This document shows, in pieces, positions 46,008 through 54,360 of a stretch of 64,000 nt of DNA (position 1 is the stretch's first letter; each line of letters opens with the position of its first letter). The notes beneath the pieces were generated by a model. It was not told the DNA's origin. It saw only the letters and a program-made list of their open reading frames with translations, and made no database searches. The DNA lies in the NCBI RefSeq assembly GCF_031846445.1, contig NZ_JAVRHR010000001.1, forward strand, positions 310,001-374,000, given 5' to 3'. The translations under genes were made by a program, and so were the position numbers. The DNA is from Croceitalea rosinachiae. GTDB taxonomy: Bacteria > Bacteroidota > Bacteroidia > Flavobacteriales > Flavobacteriaceae.

Positions 46008-46178
46008 TTACCAACCAAAGGCTAACCTAAACTTTGGTTTTCTCTCTTTTTTTATCTTTTGTCTTTCTATTTGATTCTCTTGATTTCTCAATCTTGCTTC
46101 TTGTTCAAAATGCGCAAACATTTCCATTGAAAATGGAGCAGCCTGCCAAACACTTGGGTAATGTTTTAACTTTTTCAT
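46008..46178 (-). CDS. Small hypothetical protein, 56 residues
   Basis: Open frame of 56 codons from ATG 46178. The protein begins MKKLKHYPSVWQAAPFSMEM, has a charged, probably helical middle rich in Glu, Arg, Gln and Lys, and ends KPKFRLAFGW. It has no signal peptide or membrane helix. Support for a real gene: a proper ATG start, a good terminator 24 bases after its stop with the U-tract in its direction, and no overlap with another gene in an otherwise empty gap of about 400 bases. I do not recognise the family. The remaining 46179-46386 up to the sulfatase shows nothing clear. Confidence 0.6.
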   Translation of the reverse strand: MKKLKHYPSVWQAAPFSMEMFAHFEQEARLRNQENQIERQKIKKERKPKFRLAFGW

Positions 46179-46386
46179 ATTGAAATAATTTTCAATTAAT
46201 TACTATACAAAATTCTACTAATCAGAACCCTCTTAAAACAACATATTTTTCCGATTTCTATGCTATTTTACCCCAAAGTCTAATTTTTAAGAAGTCCTTA
46301 AGATAATTATGTTTAGAATTGGGTCAAAGCCTCATTTAAAATGATGGGCTAACATTTTAAGTTTTCTTATATTTATTAAAAACGTT

Positions 46387-48078
46387 TTGAAACATTTTTT
46401 GCTCTTTTTATTCGTAGTCTTGGCCCTCTCTGGATGTAAAAAAGCGGACAGGACATTGTCCCAAAATAAAATTTCTAAAATACGTAACCCTCAGCTCGAG
46501 TTTCAACCAAATATTTTATGGATAGTCGCGGAAGACCAAAGCCCAAATGTTCCAGCTTTTGGAGATAGTTCCATCGTTACACCAACACTTAATAGATTAG
46601 CAAAAGAAGGGGTATGCTATGATAATTTCTTTAGCCCCCATCCGGTATGCGCACCAGCCAGAGCAGCTATTATCACAGGAATGTATGCCAATAGTATTGG
46701 TGCGAGCCATATGCGCACGGGGCCGTGGTTTAATGATTCCATGACTAAAGAGGCCATTAATTCGTATAAAGCATTACCTGATGGAAATATTCCCTACGAA
46801 GCAGTTCCTCCAGCAGAAGTCAAAATGTTTACAGAATACCTTCGTGCCTCAGGTTATTATTGTACGAATAACAGTAAAGAAGATTACCAGTTTGTAAGAA
46901 CAATGACTTCATGGGACGAAAGCAGTAAAACAGGGCATTGGCGAAACCGACCAAAAAACAAGCCCTTTTTTTCGATATTTAATATTGGAGTTACCCACGA
47001 ATCACAAATTTGGGCGAAAGCAAAAGATTCCCTCTTGGTAGATAAAGATTTAGAAGTGCCTGTTCCACCTTATTTACCGGATACAAAAATCGGAAGAAAA
47101 GATGTTCGAAGAATGTATTCAAACATCTTAGAGATGGATACTAAGGTTGGCAAAATACTTTACGAACTAGAAGAAGATGGCTTGCTAGATAGTACCATTG
47201 TCGTTTGGTATACGGATCATGGAGGACCATTACCAAGGCAAAAACGTATGCTCTATGATAGCGGTACTAAAGTTCCAATGATTATAAGGTTTCCAAGCGC
47301 AGAATTTGCAGGACAGCGTGATGACCGAATGATCAGCTTTATTGATTTGGCCCCGACCATGCTCTCTTTGGTTAAAATTAATTTACCAAAACACATGCAG
47401 GGTACTGCTTTTTTAGGGAGTTATATTCGGGAAGAAGAGCCACAATATGTTTTTGGAGCGGCTGACCGGTTTGATGAGTTTTCAGATAAAATCCGCTCTG
47501 TACGTGATAAACAGTTCAAATATATTAAGAACTATGAACCAAGTAAACCTTTATACACAGACGTGGCCTATAGAAAGCAGATGCCGATTATGCAAGAGTT
47601 ATTATTTCTTAAAGAGAACCATCAACTTACACCAGAGCAGGCTTTATGGTTTCATCAACCAAAACCTAAAGAAGAACTATACGATATCATTAATGACCCC
47701 TTTGAATTAAATAATCTGGCGGAGAGTGCCGATCACAAAACCAAACTTTCTGAATTGAAAAAAGTCTTGGAAACATGGGTAACAAACATAAATGACAAAG
47801 GACTAAGAACTGAACAAGAATTAATTGAGTCTTTTTGGCCTCAAGGAATTCAGCCTAAAACTCAGAAACCAAATTTTGAATATTTAAATGGCTTACTCAA
47901 AATAAATTGCGCCACAAATGGAGCATCAGTAGGCTATCGTTTTATAGACGAAAAGAATAAAACTTCAACGAGTTGGAAAATATATAGCAAACCTATTAAA
48001 ATTGATAGCTTAAAAAGGCTTGAAGCCAGGGCACATCGCCTAGGATATCAAAGAAGTAAGATAGCATCTTTTAACTAA
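46387..48078 (+). CDS. Sulfatase, exported lipoprotein
   Basis: Type I sulfatase of 563 residues that would hydrolyse sulfate esters, probably on polysaccharides given the marine-type genome. The lipoprotein signal is MKHFLLFLFVVLALSGC. The active-site motif that is converted to formylglycine is CAPARAAIITG (near residue 88), with metal ligands in WIVAEDQSPNVPAFGD and WYTDHGGPLPRQK. The C-terminal 100 residues are a family-typical subdomain. The start is TTG at 46387, the only start that gives a full signal peptide; no in-frame ATG precedes it. It is isolated: no polysaccharide-utilisation genes or maturase lie nearby, so the matching maturase must be elsewhere. Confidence 0.88.
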   Translation: MKHFLLFLFVVLALSGCKKADRTLSQNKISKIRNPQLEFQPNILWIVAEDQSPNVPAFGDSSIVTPTLNRLAKEGVCYDNFFSPHPVCAPARAAIITGMYANSIGASHMRTGPWFNDSMTKEAINSYKALPDGNIPYEAVPPAEVKMFTEYLRASGYYCTNNSKEDYQFVRTMTSWDESSKTGHWRNRPKNKPFFSIFNIGVTHESQIWAKAKDSLLVDKDLEVPVPPYLPDTKIGRKDVRRMYSNILEMDTKVGKILYELEEDGLLDSTIVVWYTDHGGPLPRQKRMLYDSGTKVPMIIRFPSAEFAGQRDDRMISFIDLAPTMLSLVKINLPKHMQGTAFLGSYIREEEPQYVFGAADRFDEFSDKIRSVRDKQFKYIKNYEPSKPLYTDVAYRKQMPIMQELLFLKENHQLTPEQALWFHQPKPKEELYDIINDPFELNNLAESADHKTKLSELKKVLETWVTNINDKGLRTEQELIESFWPQGIQPKTQKPNFEYLNGLLKINCATNGASVGYRFIDEKNKTSTSWKIYSKPIKIDSLKRLEARAHRLGYQRSKIASFN

Positions 48079-48085
48079 GGCTCAC

Positions 48086-48532
48086 TTAGATATCCGAGTA
48101 GTTTTCGCCAATTTGATCCAGAACTTTTAAAAAAACCTCAAATTCTAAAACATCCAAACCCTTAATAGCCTGGCTTCTAAGTAGATTAGCATTGGGTTCA
48201 ATCAAAGCAATGATTTCTTTTCCTTCAAACGTAAGCTCTAACTTAAATCGTTTTAAATCGCCTTCAAATCGCGTTTTAGTAATCCAACTTTTATTTTCTA
48301 GTTTACCGATTACTCTAGACGTAGTCGCCCTATTCCTAAAATTAGATTTTACAATATCTGACTGCGAAGCGTCCTCTCCCATTTGATAAATACGATATAG
48401 TATAACCCACTGCTCTATGGTAAGATCCAACTGCAACTCTTGAAACTTTCGTAAATAAGCATCTTGCACTTTTCTTAATACTAAGTCTAAGTGCAACCCT
48501 ATTCCAGAAATTTCGTCAATTTGATGAAGCAT
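48086..48532 (-). CDS. MarR family transcriptional regulator
   Basis: A 148-residue winged-helix repressor of MarR type (LTIEQWVILYRIYQMGEDAS, then QSDIVKSNFRNRATTSRVIG as recognition region and GDLKRFKLELTFEGKE as wing). Start ATG 48532; a TTG lies two codons upstream. It is divergent from the hpd-hmgA-fahA operon, so it is the obvious candidate to control tyrosine catabolism and itself. Its own predicted promoter (48684-48655) overlaps the hpd promoter, which makes a leader of roughly 115 bases containing the REP-like hairpin. The effector could be homogentisate or 4-hydroxyphenylpyruvate, by inference. Confidence 0.9.
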   Translation of the reverse strand: MLHQIDEISGIGLHLDLVLRKVQDAYLRKFQELQLDLTIEQWVILYRIYQMGEDASQSDIVKSNFRNRATTSRVIGKLENKSWITKTRFEGDLKRFKLELTFEGKEIIALIEPNANLLRSQAIKGLDVLEFEVFLKVLDQIGENYSDI

Positions 48533-48542
48533 AGCCAATTAT

Positions 48543-48613
48543 TGTCATTTAGAAATGAGCTAAGCGATTGAGAAATCTCAATTTTAGATTTCTCGCATCC
48601 GCTCGAAATGACA
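48543..48613. repeat. REP-like palindromic repeat in the marR leader
   Basis: A 71-base imperfect inverted repeat. The outer arms are TGTCATTT and AAATGACA, and the inner arms GAGAAATCT (48570-48578) and AGATTTCTC (48586-48594). On the minus strand it reads TGTCATTTCGAGCG, then GAGAAATCT. I recognise this as resembling an interspersed palindrome common in Bacteroidota genomes (GTCATTTCGAxCGxAG...GAGAAATCT). Only one copy was noticed in this window. Confidence 0.6.
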
Positions 48614-48644
48614 TTTTTTTGTTTCAAATTTAATTTAAACACTC

Positions 48645-48672
48645 TTTGGTATTCCAAAAATACTTATTTTTG
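48645..48672 (+). promoter_or_regulatory. Promoter of the hpd operon
   Basis: TTTG (48645-48648), 16-base spacer, TATTTTTG (48665-48672). Transcription would begin near 48679, about 40 bases before the hpd ATG at 48719, and this supports that start over the upstream ATG at 48608. Confidence 0.55.
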
Positions 48673-48684
48673 TTGCATTAACAA
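48655..48684 (-). promoter_or_regulatory. Candidate marR promoter sharing an 18-bp inverted repeat with the hpd promoter
   Basis: On the minus strand TTG (48684-48682), 19-base spacer, TATTTTTG (48662-48655). This box and the plus-strand hpd box together form CAAAAATACTTATTTTTG (48655-48672), two 8-bp arms around CT. A MarR dimer bound here would block both promoters. Confidence 0.5.
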
Positions 48685-48718
48685 CAATAATTATCAAAAC
48701 GATTTAAAATCACATAAA

Positions 48719-49852
48719 ATGGAAACGATTATTTTGCCCAAATTACATGATAATGCAAAAGATTTTATGCCCATCAATGGCACAGATTATTTGGAGTTGT
48801 ATGTGGGCAATTCAAAGCAAGCAGCCCATTTTTATAAAACTGCATTTGGTTTTCAATCTTTTGCCTATGCTGGTTTGCAAACCGGTTTAAAAGACCGCGA
48901 AAGTTATGTTGTCATTCAAGATAAAATTCGACTGGTGTTAACTTCTCCTCTTAAAAGCGGCACAGAAATTGGCAAACATATTGACAAACATGGCGATGGT
49001 GTAAAAGTTGTAGCCCTTTGGGTAGATGATGCAACTTATGCTTATGAAACCGCAGTTTCTAAAGGCGCAAAATCATATATGGAACCTATTTCTGAAGAAG
49101 ATGAGAACGGAAAAGTAGTTCGAGCAGGTATTTACACTTACGGAGAAACAGTTCATATTTTTGTAGAACGAAAAGACTACAAGGGCACTTTTCTACCTGG
49201 TTATGAAGCTTGGGAAACACCTGATTTTAACCCCACTCCAACGGGACTCAAATATGTTGACCATATGGTTGGTAACGTAGGTTGGGATCGTATGAATTAT
49301 TGGGTGGATTTTTACGAAAAGGTAATGGGTTTCGTCAATATTCTATCTTTTGACGATAATGATATTTCCACCGAGTATACTGCTCTTATGAGTAAGGTAA
49401 TGAGTAATGGCAATGGAAGGATAAAATTCCCTATTAATGAGCCAGCCGAAGGTGCAAAAAAATCTCAAGTAGAAGAGTATTTAGATTTTTACGAAGGTGA
49501 GGGTGTACAGCATATCGCAGTTGCCACAGATGATATTATACAAACCGTTCGAGATTTAAAAAGCCGTGGTATTGAGTTTTTAACTATTCCCGATACCTAT
49601 TATGATGCAGTTACTGATCGAGTTGGTAAAATTGATGAAGATATTGCTCCATTAAAAGAGCTAGGGATTTTGGTTGACCGTGATGATGAGGGGTATTTAC
49701 TTCAGATTTTTACTAGACCTATTGAACCAAGACCCACTATGTTCTTCGAAATTATTCAAAGAAAAGGCGCACAATCGTTTGGAAAAGGTAACTTTAAAGC
49801 ACTCTTTGAAGCTATTGAGCTAGAGCAAGAGTTAAGAGGTACTTTGCATTAA
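48719..49852 (+). CDS. hpd: 4-hydroxyphenylpyruvate dioxygenase
   Basis: Non-heme iron enzyme that converts 4-hydroxyphenylpyruvate to homogentisate in tyrosine breakdown. The 377 residues form two vicinal-oxygen-chelate domains. The iron ligands are visible in the second: YVDHMVGNVGWDRMNYW (His near 180), EGVQHIAVATDDI (His near 261) and TMFFEIIQRKG (Glu near 344). I start at ATG 48719 (METIILPKLHDN) because homology and the promoter position support it. An upstream in-frame ATG at 48608 would add 37 residues of unlikely sequence that overlap the promoter. First gene of the operon; hmgA follows after 84 bases. Confidence 0.96.
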   Translation: METIILPKLHDNAKDFMPINGTDYLELYVGNSKQAAHFYKTAFGFQSFAYAGLQTGLKDRESYVVIQDKIRLVLTSPLKSGTEIGKHIDKHGDGVKVVALWVDDATYAYETAVSKGAKSYMEPISEEDENGKVVRAGIYTYGETVHIFVERKDYKGTFLPGYEAWETPDFNPTPTGLKYVDHMVGNVGWDRMNYWVDFYEKVMGFVNILSFDDNDISTEYTALMSKVMSNGNGRIKFPINEPAEGAKKSQVEEYLDFYEGEGVQHIAVATDDIIQTVRDLKSRGIEFLTIPDTYYDAVTDRVGKIDEDIAPLKELGILVDRDDEGYLLQIFTRPIEPRPTMFFEIIQRKGAQSFGKGNFKALFEAIELEQELRGTLH

Positions 49853-49936
49853 TCAAGTTTAGAGTTCAGAGTAATAAGTACAGAGTTTGCCGTACATCGT
49901 TTTACTCATAACTCCTAATTCAAAAACTAAAAAAAA

Positions 49937-51094
49937 ATGCCGATTTATCATAAACTCGGGCAATTCCCACAGAAGCGACATACCCAATTCACCAAACCCG
50001 ATGGTAGTTTATATTATGAGCAGCTATTTGGCACAATTGGTTTTGATGGCATGTCATCTTTGCTATATCATGTCCATCGTCCAACCCAAGTAAAGGAAAT
50101 TACAGAGGCAATTGATGTAAATCCTAAAATAGCGGAGGCCAAACATATTAAATCTAGAAAATTAATTGGTTTTGATGTGGTACCAAAAGACGATTTTCTA
50201 GAGTCGAGAGAGTCAATGTTAGTGAATAATGACATTCATATTGGATTGGCAGCACCTAAAAAATCAATGACTTCTTATTTTTATAAGAATTCTGACGCCG
50301 ATGAGATGTTATTTATTCATAAAGGTACTGGAACCCTCAAAACATTTTTGGGTAATATTCCTTTTGAATATGGTGATTATTTGATTATTCCACGTGGAAT
50401 GATTTATCAAGTTGAATTTGATACTGAGGATAATCGTATTTTATACGCGGAGTCATTCCATCCTATTTATACACCTAAACGTTACCGAAATTGGTTTGGT
50501 CAATTATTGGAACACTCTCCTTTTTGCGAGCGCGATTATAAACTACCACAAGATTTACAAACCCATGATGAAAAAGGCGAGTTTGTAATGAAAATCAAAA
50601 AACAAGGAATGCTTCATCACTTGGTATACGCTTCCCATCCATTTGACGTCGTAGGGTGGGATGGTTACAACTATCCATATGCATTTTCAATACATAATTT
50701 TGAACCCATAACGGGTCGCGTGCACCAGCCGCCACCCATGCATCAAACTTTCGAAACTAGTGCTTTTGTGATTTGCTCGTTTTGTCCGCGATTGTATGAT
50801 TACCATCCAAAGTCAATCCCTGCACCATATAACCACAGCAATATTGACTCTGATGAAATGTTATACTACGTTGACGGGGATTTTATGAGCAGAACAGGTA
50901 TTGGCCCTGGTTATATTTCTTTGCATCCTGCTGGAATTCCACATGGTCCGCACCCAGGAACTTACGAAGCAAGTATTGGCAAAAAAGAAACTGAGGAATT
51001 AGCCGTTATGATTGACACTTTTAAACCATTGCAATTGACTGAAAATGCTATGAAAATTGATGATGGCAAATATTACAAATCTTGGATAGAATAA
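49937..51094 (+). CDS. hmgA: Homogentisate 1,2-dioxygenase
   Basis: Opens the aromatic ring of homogentisate to maleylacetoacetate. The 385 residues form a cupin-type iron enzyme with iron-site and substrate sequences HQPPPMHQTFETSAFVICSF, PYNHSNIDSDEMLYYVDGDF and LHPAGIPHGPHPGTYE. Bacterial proteobacterial forms are nearer 430 residues; the shorter form is common in Bacteroidota. Start ATG at 49937, 84 bases after hpd. The spacer carries no terminator, so one transcript with hpd and fahA is likely. Confidence 0.94.
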   Translation: MPIYHKLGQFPQKRHTQFTKPDGSLYYEQLFGTIGFDGMSSLLYHVHRPTQVKEITEAIDVNPKIAEAKHIKSRKLIGFDVVPKDDFLESRESMLVNNDIHIGLAAPKKSMTSYFYKNSDADEMLFIHKGTGTLKTFLGNIPFEYGDYLIIPRGMIYQVEFDTEDNRILYAESFHPIYTPKRYRNWFGQLLEHSPFCERDYKLPQDLQTHDEKGEFVMKIKKQGMLHHLVYASHPFDVVGWDGYNYPYAFSIHNFEPITGRVHQPPPMHQTFETSAFVICSFCPRLYDYHPKSIPAPYNHSNIDSDEMLYYVDGDFMSRTGIGPGYISLHPAGIPHGPHPGTYEASIGKKETEELAVMIDTFKPLQLTENAMKIDDGKYYKSWIE

Positions 51095-51108
51095 AACCTT
51101 AAACTTTA

Positions 51109-52329
51109 ATGATAATAAACATACCAGAAAACTCAGATTTTTCAATACATAATATTCCCTTTGGAATATTCTCTACAGAAGAAAGAAGTCCACGAGCTGG
51201 AGTTGCTATTGGAGACCATATTTTAGATTTGGCAGCTGTTGCGGAATTAGATGTCTTTGATTTCAATACTGCAGTTTTTGAAAAAGAGACCTTAAATGAC
51301 TTTATTTCCCTTGGAAAAAGTATTACTAAAAAGGTACGACGTGATATTCAACTTTGGTTAGAAAATGAGCATTCTGTTCTTGCAGGAAAACCTGAACTTT
51401 TTGTAAAACAGTCCGATGCTCAAATGCATATGCCCGTTTATGTTGGTGATTACACCGATTTCTATTCAAGTATAGAGCATGCCACTAATGTTGGTAAAAT
51501 GTTTCGTGACCCAGAAAATGCTTTACTACCAAATTGGAAACATATTCCTGTGGGGTACCATGGTAGAGCAAGTTCAATCGTTGTCAGTGGAGTACCTGTT
51601 CATAGACCAAAGGGGCAAACGATTCCCAATGACTCAAAGCAACCAATTTTTGGACCCTCGCAACGCGTAGATTTTGAATTGGAAATGGGCTTTATCACAG
51701 GAAAGAACACAAATCTGGGAGATACAATTTCGACAGAACAAGCAGATGATTATATATTCGGATTGGTTTTATTCAATGATTGGTCGGCCCGCGATATTCA
51801 AAAATGGGAATACGTGCCACTAGGACCTTTCTTAGCAAAGAATTTCGCCTCCCACATTTCTCCTTGGATAGTAACTCTAGAAGCTTTAGAACCTTTTACT
51901 GTTTCAGGGCCAAAACAAGAACCTGAAGTTCTTCCCTATTTAAAATATCAAGGTAATAAAAACTATGATATCAATTTAGAAGTAGGCATTACTCCTGAAG
52001 GAAGCGATGAACAGACGGTTTGCCGTTCTAATTTTAAATATATGTATTGGAACATGGTACAACAGTTAGCACATCATACGGTCAATGGTTGTAATATCAA
52101 TATTGGTGATTTATATGGTTCAGGCACCATTTCAGGTAAAGATGAAAACTCTTATGGCTCTATGTTAGAATTAGCATGGATGGGAAGCAAACCGTTAAAA
52201 ATGAAAGATGGCAGCGAGCGTAAATTTATTAATGATGGTGATACTGTTACTATGAGAGGCTTTGCTGAAAAAGATGGAAAAAGAGTTGGATTTGGTGAAG
52301 TTTCAGCAAAAATACTTCCTGCCAAATGA
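51109..52329 (+). CDS. fahA: Fumarylacetoacetase
   Basis: Hydrolyses fumarylacetoacetate to fumarate and acetoacetate, the final step of tyrosine catabolism. The 406 residues include an SH3-like N-terminal domain (about 1-115) and the catalytic domain with DYTDFYSSIEHATNVGKMFR (near 125-144), GYHGRASSIVVSG, QRVDFELEMGFITG (metal-binding acids) and LFNDWSARDIQKWEYVPLG. It follows hmgA after 14 bases and overlaps the flavin reductase start by 4 bases (ATGA). No maleylacetoacetate isomerase gene lies in the cluster; it may be elsewhere or replaced by non-enzymatic isomerisation. Confidence 0.96.
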   Translation: MIINIPENSDFSIHNIPFGIFSTEERSPRAGVAIGDHILDLAAVAELDVFDFNTAVFEKETLNDFISLGKSITKKVRRDIQLWLENEHSVLAGKPELFVKQSDAQMHMPVYVGDYTDFYSSIEHATNVGKMFRDPENALLPNWKHIPVGYHGRASSIVVSGVPVHRPKGQTIPNDSKQPIFGPSQRVDFELEMGFITGKNTNLGDTISTEQADDYIFGLVLFNDWSARDIQKWEYVPLGPFLAKNFASHISPWIVTLEALEPFTVSGPKQEPEVLPYLKYQGNKNYDINLEVGITPEGSDEQTVCRSNFKYMYWNMVQQLAHHTVNGCNINIGDLYGSGTISGKDENSYGSMLELAWMGSKPLKMKDGSERKFINDGDTVTMRGFAEKDGKRVGFGEVSAKILPAK

Positions 52330-53225
52330 TAAAGACAATAGATCCAACCCAAATTTCACAGCCAGAGTTACACAGTATTCTCTTAACTGCTGTGGCGCCA
52401 AGGCCAATATGCTTTGCAAGTACTATTGATAAGGCCGGAAATGTAAATTTAAGTCCGTTCAGTTATTTTAATGTATTCAGCTCCAATCCTCCAATATTGG
52501 TTTTTTCACCTGCTCGAAGTGGTCATGATAATTCTTTAAAGCATTCGCATAAGAATGTAAAAGAAGTACCTGAAGTGGTTATAAATATTGTAAATCATGC
52601 AATGGTGGAGCAAATGTCGTTATCAAGTACTGCCTATGAAAAGGGAGTTAATGAATTCGTAAAAGCTGGGTTTACTGAAGTTGCGAGTGAAATTGTAACG
52701 CCCCCAAGAGTTGGTGAGGCACCTGTTGCTTTTGAATGTTCGGTCACAGAGATAATCGAATTGGCCGATACCCCTGGTGCTGGAAATCTTATTCTGTGTA
52801 ACGTGGAAAAAATCCATATTAACCAATACTATTACACAGATAATCAATTAGATACTAAAAAATTAGACTTAGTTGGCCGTATGGGTGGAAGTTGGTACAC
52901 GCGCTCCAATGGAGATTCCTTATTTGAAATACCGAAGCCTATTCGTACCAAAGGCATTGGTATTGATGCACTACCAAAAGGTATTCAAGAAAGTGAAATA
53001 CTTACCGGAAATAATTTAGGCCGATTAGGAAATTTAGAAGCCTTGCCTTCTCAATCAGCTATTGAAGCAATTGCCGAAGATGATGAACTAAGAATGCTCG
53101 CTAAAAAAGTAAGTGCTAATACCGCCGAACACAAAAAACAATTGCATTGGTTAGCACAACGTATTTTAGAAGAAGGAGACACTGTAAAAGCCATCATCAT
53201 TTTATTATATGCTGAGAATTTATAA
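52326..53225 (+). CDS. Flavin reductase-like, FMN-binding split-barrel protein
   Basis: A 299-residue flavoprotein of the flavin reductase-like family (VAPRPICFASTIDKAGNVNLSPFSYFNVFSSNPP at about 28-60 in parts, the FMN-binding barrel). A helical C-terminal extension of about 90 residues (GIQESEILTGNNLGRLGNLE onward) is common in the Bacteroidota subfamily. The precise reaction is not known. Its start overlaps fahA by 4 bases and it is followed 2 bases later by the aminotransferase, so it is firmly part of the tyrosine operon. It may supply reduced flavin or act on an aromatic intermediate; that is inference. Confidence 0.88.
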   Translation: MIKTIDPTQISQPELHSILLTAVAPRPICFASTIDKAGNVNLSPFSYFNVFSSNPPILVFSPARSGHDNSLKHSHKNVKEVPEVVINIVNHAMVEQMSLSSTAYEKGVNEFVKAGFTEVASEIVTPPRVGEAPVAFECSVTEIIELADTPGAGNLILCNVEKIHINQYYYTDNQLDTKKLDLVGRMGGSWYTRSNGDSLFEIPKPIRTKGIGIDALPKGIQESEILTGNNLGRLGNLEALPSQSAIEAIAEDDELRMLAKKVSANTAEHKKQLHWLAQRILEEGDTVKAIIILLYAENL

Positions 53226-53227
53226 CC

Positions 53228-54325
53228 ATGAGCAAGATTGAATCTATTTTCAAATCGTGCCTAGAGCCAAAAGAAGTATATAAGGGTGGGAAAAACATTC
53301 CTGCTTCCAATAAAAAACTATACAAACTCTCTTCAAATGAAAATCCTTTAGGAGCTTCCCCTAAAGCAGTGGCCGCTATAAAAAAAGCTGCGGAAAATAT
53401 AGACTTGTATCCTGACCAAACTGATATTCGATTGCGTGAAGCATTAGTACAAGATTTTGATGGTCAATTAGCTGCAGACCAGTTCATTTGCGGAAATAGC
53501 GGTTCGGAGCTAATTGATATGTTACTACGAGCTTTTATTAATGAAAATGACGAGGTCATTTACTCAAACCCCTGTTTTCTTCCTTACTCGGTTTTTTCAA
53601 GATGGTATGGAGCGAAGCTAATTGATATTCCTCTTACCAATCCTAATTATCATTTAGATACAGAAGGAATTCTTAATGCCATAACCGACAAAACCAAGAT
53701 CATTTTTTTAACAAGTCCTAATAATCCAACAGGAACTTATATTCCTAGATCTGTTTTAGATGATTTTTTATCTCGAATTCCAAAAAATGTAATAGTTGTT
53801 TTTGATGAAGTCTATCGGCATTTCGCAGATGCTGAAGACTATATAACTGCATTACCTTATGTAAAAGCAGGTCACAATATAATTGCCATTAATAGCTTTT
53901 CAAAAACCTACGGTTTAGCCGGGCAACGCATTGGATATTGTTATACCACCTCAACAATTGCCAATTATATAAGACAAATACACAAACCCTTTTTGCTGCC
54001 AATTACATCCATTGAGGCAGCAATTGGCGCATTAAATGATAAAGGTTTTGTAGAAGAAACTGTAAAAACTGTTAAGGAAGGTAGAGCATATTTATCCTCA
54101 GAGTTTGACAAACTAGGTATCACGTATTGGCCAACTCAAGGAAATTTCTTTATTGTTGATCCTCCACTGCCTGAAATAGAATTCGCCAATAAATTAATGG
54201 AACAAGGTATTATGGTAAGACCAGTTTCACAATTTGGTGCCCCTGGTAAGGTTAGAATCACTGTTGGAAATCAAGAGGCCAATCATGCATTGATACAAGC
54301 TTTGGAAAAAATAAAGCCCGATTAA
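53228..54325 (+). CDS. PLP-dependent aminotransferase, HisC-like; probably tyrosine/aromatic aminotransferase
   Basis: Fold-type I aminotransferase of 365 residues, class II (histidinol-phosphate type). Motifs are KLSSNENPLGASPKAV (near 30), SPNNPTGTY (near 160), VVFDEVYRHF (PLP Asp/Tyr) and NSFSKTYGLAGQRIGY with the PLP lysine near residue 228. Sequence alone points to HisC-like, but the operon encodes every later step from 4-hydroxyphenylpyruvate to fumarate, so the likely job is transamination of tyrosine. There is no histidine biosynthesis gene nearby. Its stop codon lies inside the operon terminator stem. Confidence 0.88.
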   Translation: MSKIESIFKSCLEPKEVYKGGKNIPASNKKLYKLSSNENPLGASPKAVAAIKKAAENIDLYPDQTDIRLREALVQDFDGQLAADQFICGNSGSELIDMLLRAFINENDEVIYSNPCFLPYSVFSRWYGAKLIDIPLTNPNYHLDTEGILNAITDKTKIIFLTSPNNPTGTYIPRSVLDDFLSRIPKNVIVVFDEVYRHFADAEDYITALPYVKAGHNIIAINSFSKTYGLAGQRIGYCYTTSTIANYIRQIHKPFLLPITSIEAAIGALNDKGFVEETVKTVKEGRAYLSSEFDKLGITYWPTQGNFFIVDPPLPEIEFANKLMEQGIMVRPVSQFGAPGKVRITVGNQEANHALIQALEKIKPD

Positions 54326-54337
54326 TTCGGGCTTTAT
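54311..54337. terminator. Bidirectional terminator after the tyrosine operon
   Basis: Perfect 11-bp stem ATAAAGCCCGA / TCGGGCTTTAT with a 5-base loop that includes the aminotransferase stop, followed by TTTTTATC. The reverse strand also has a U-tract, serving the convergent lipoprotein gene. Confidence 0.87.
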
Positions 54338-54360
54338 TTTTATCTGTTCATTTTTTAAAC

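Noticed and set aside
48608..48718. Upstream ATG adding 37 residues to hpd
   Set aside because: The extension overlaps the predicted promoter and has Cys/Asn-rich sequence unlike the family; ATG 48719 gives the normal length.
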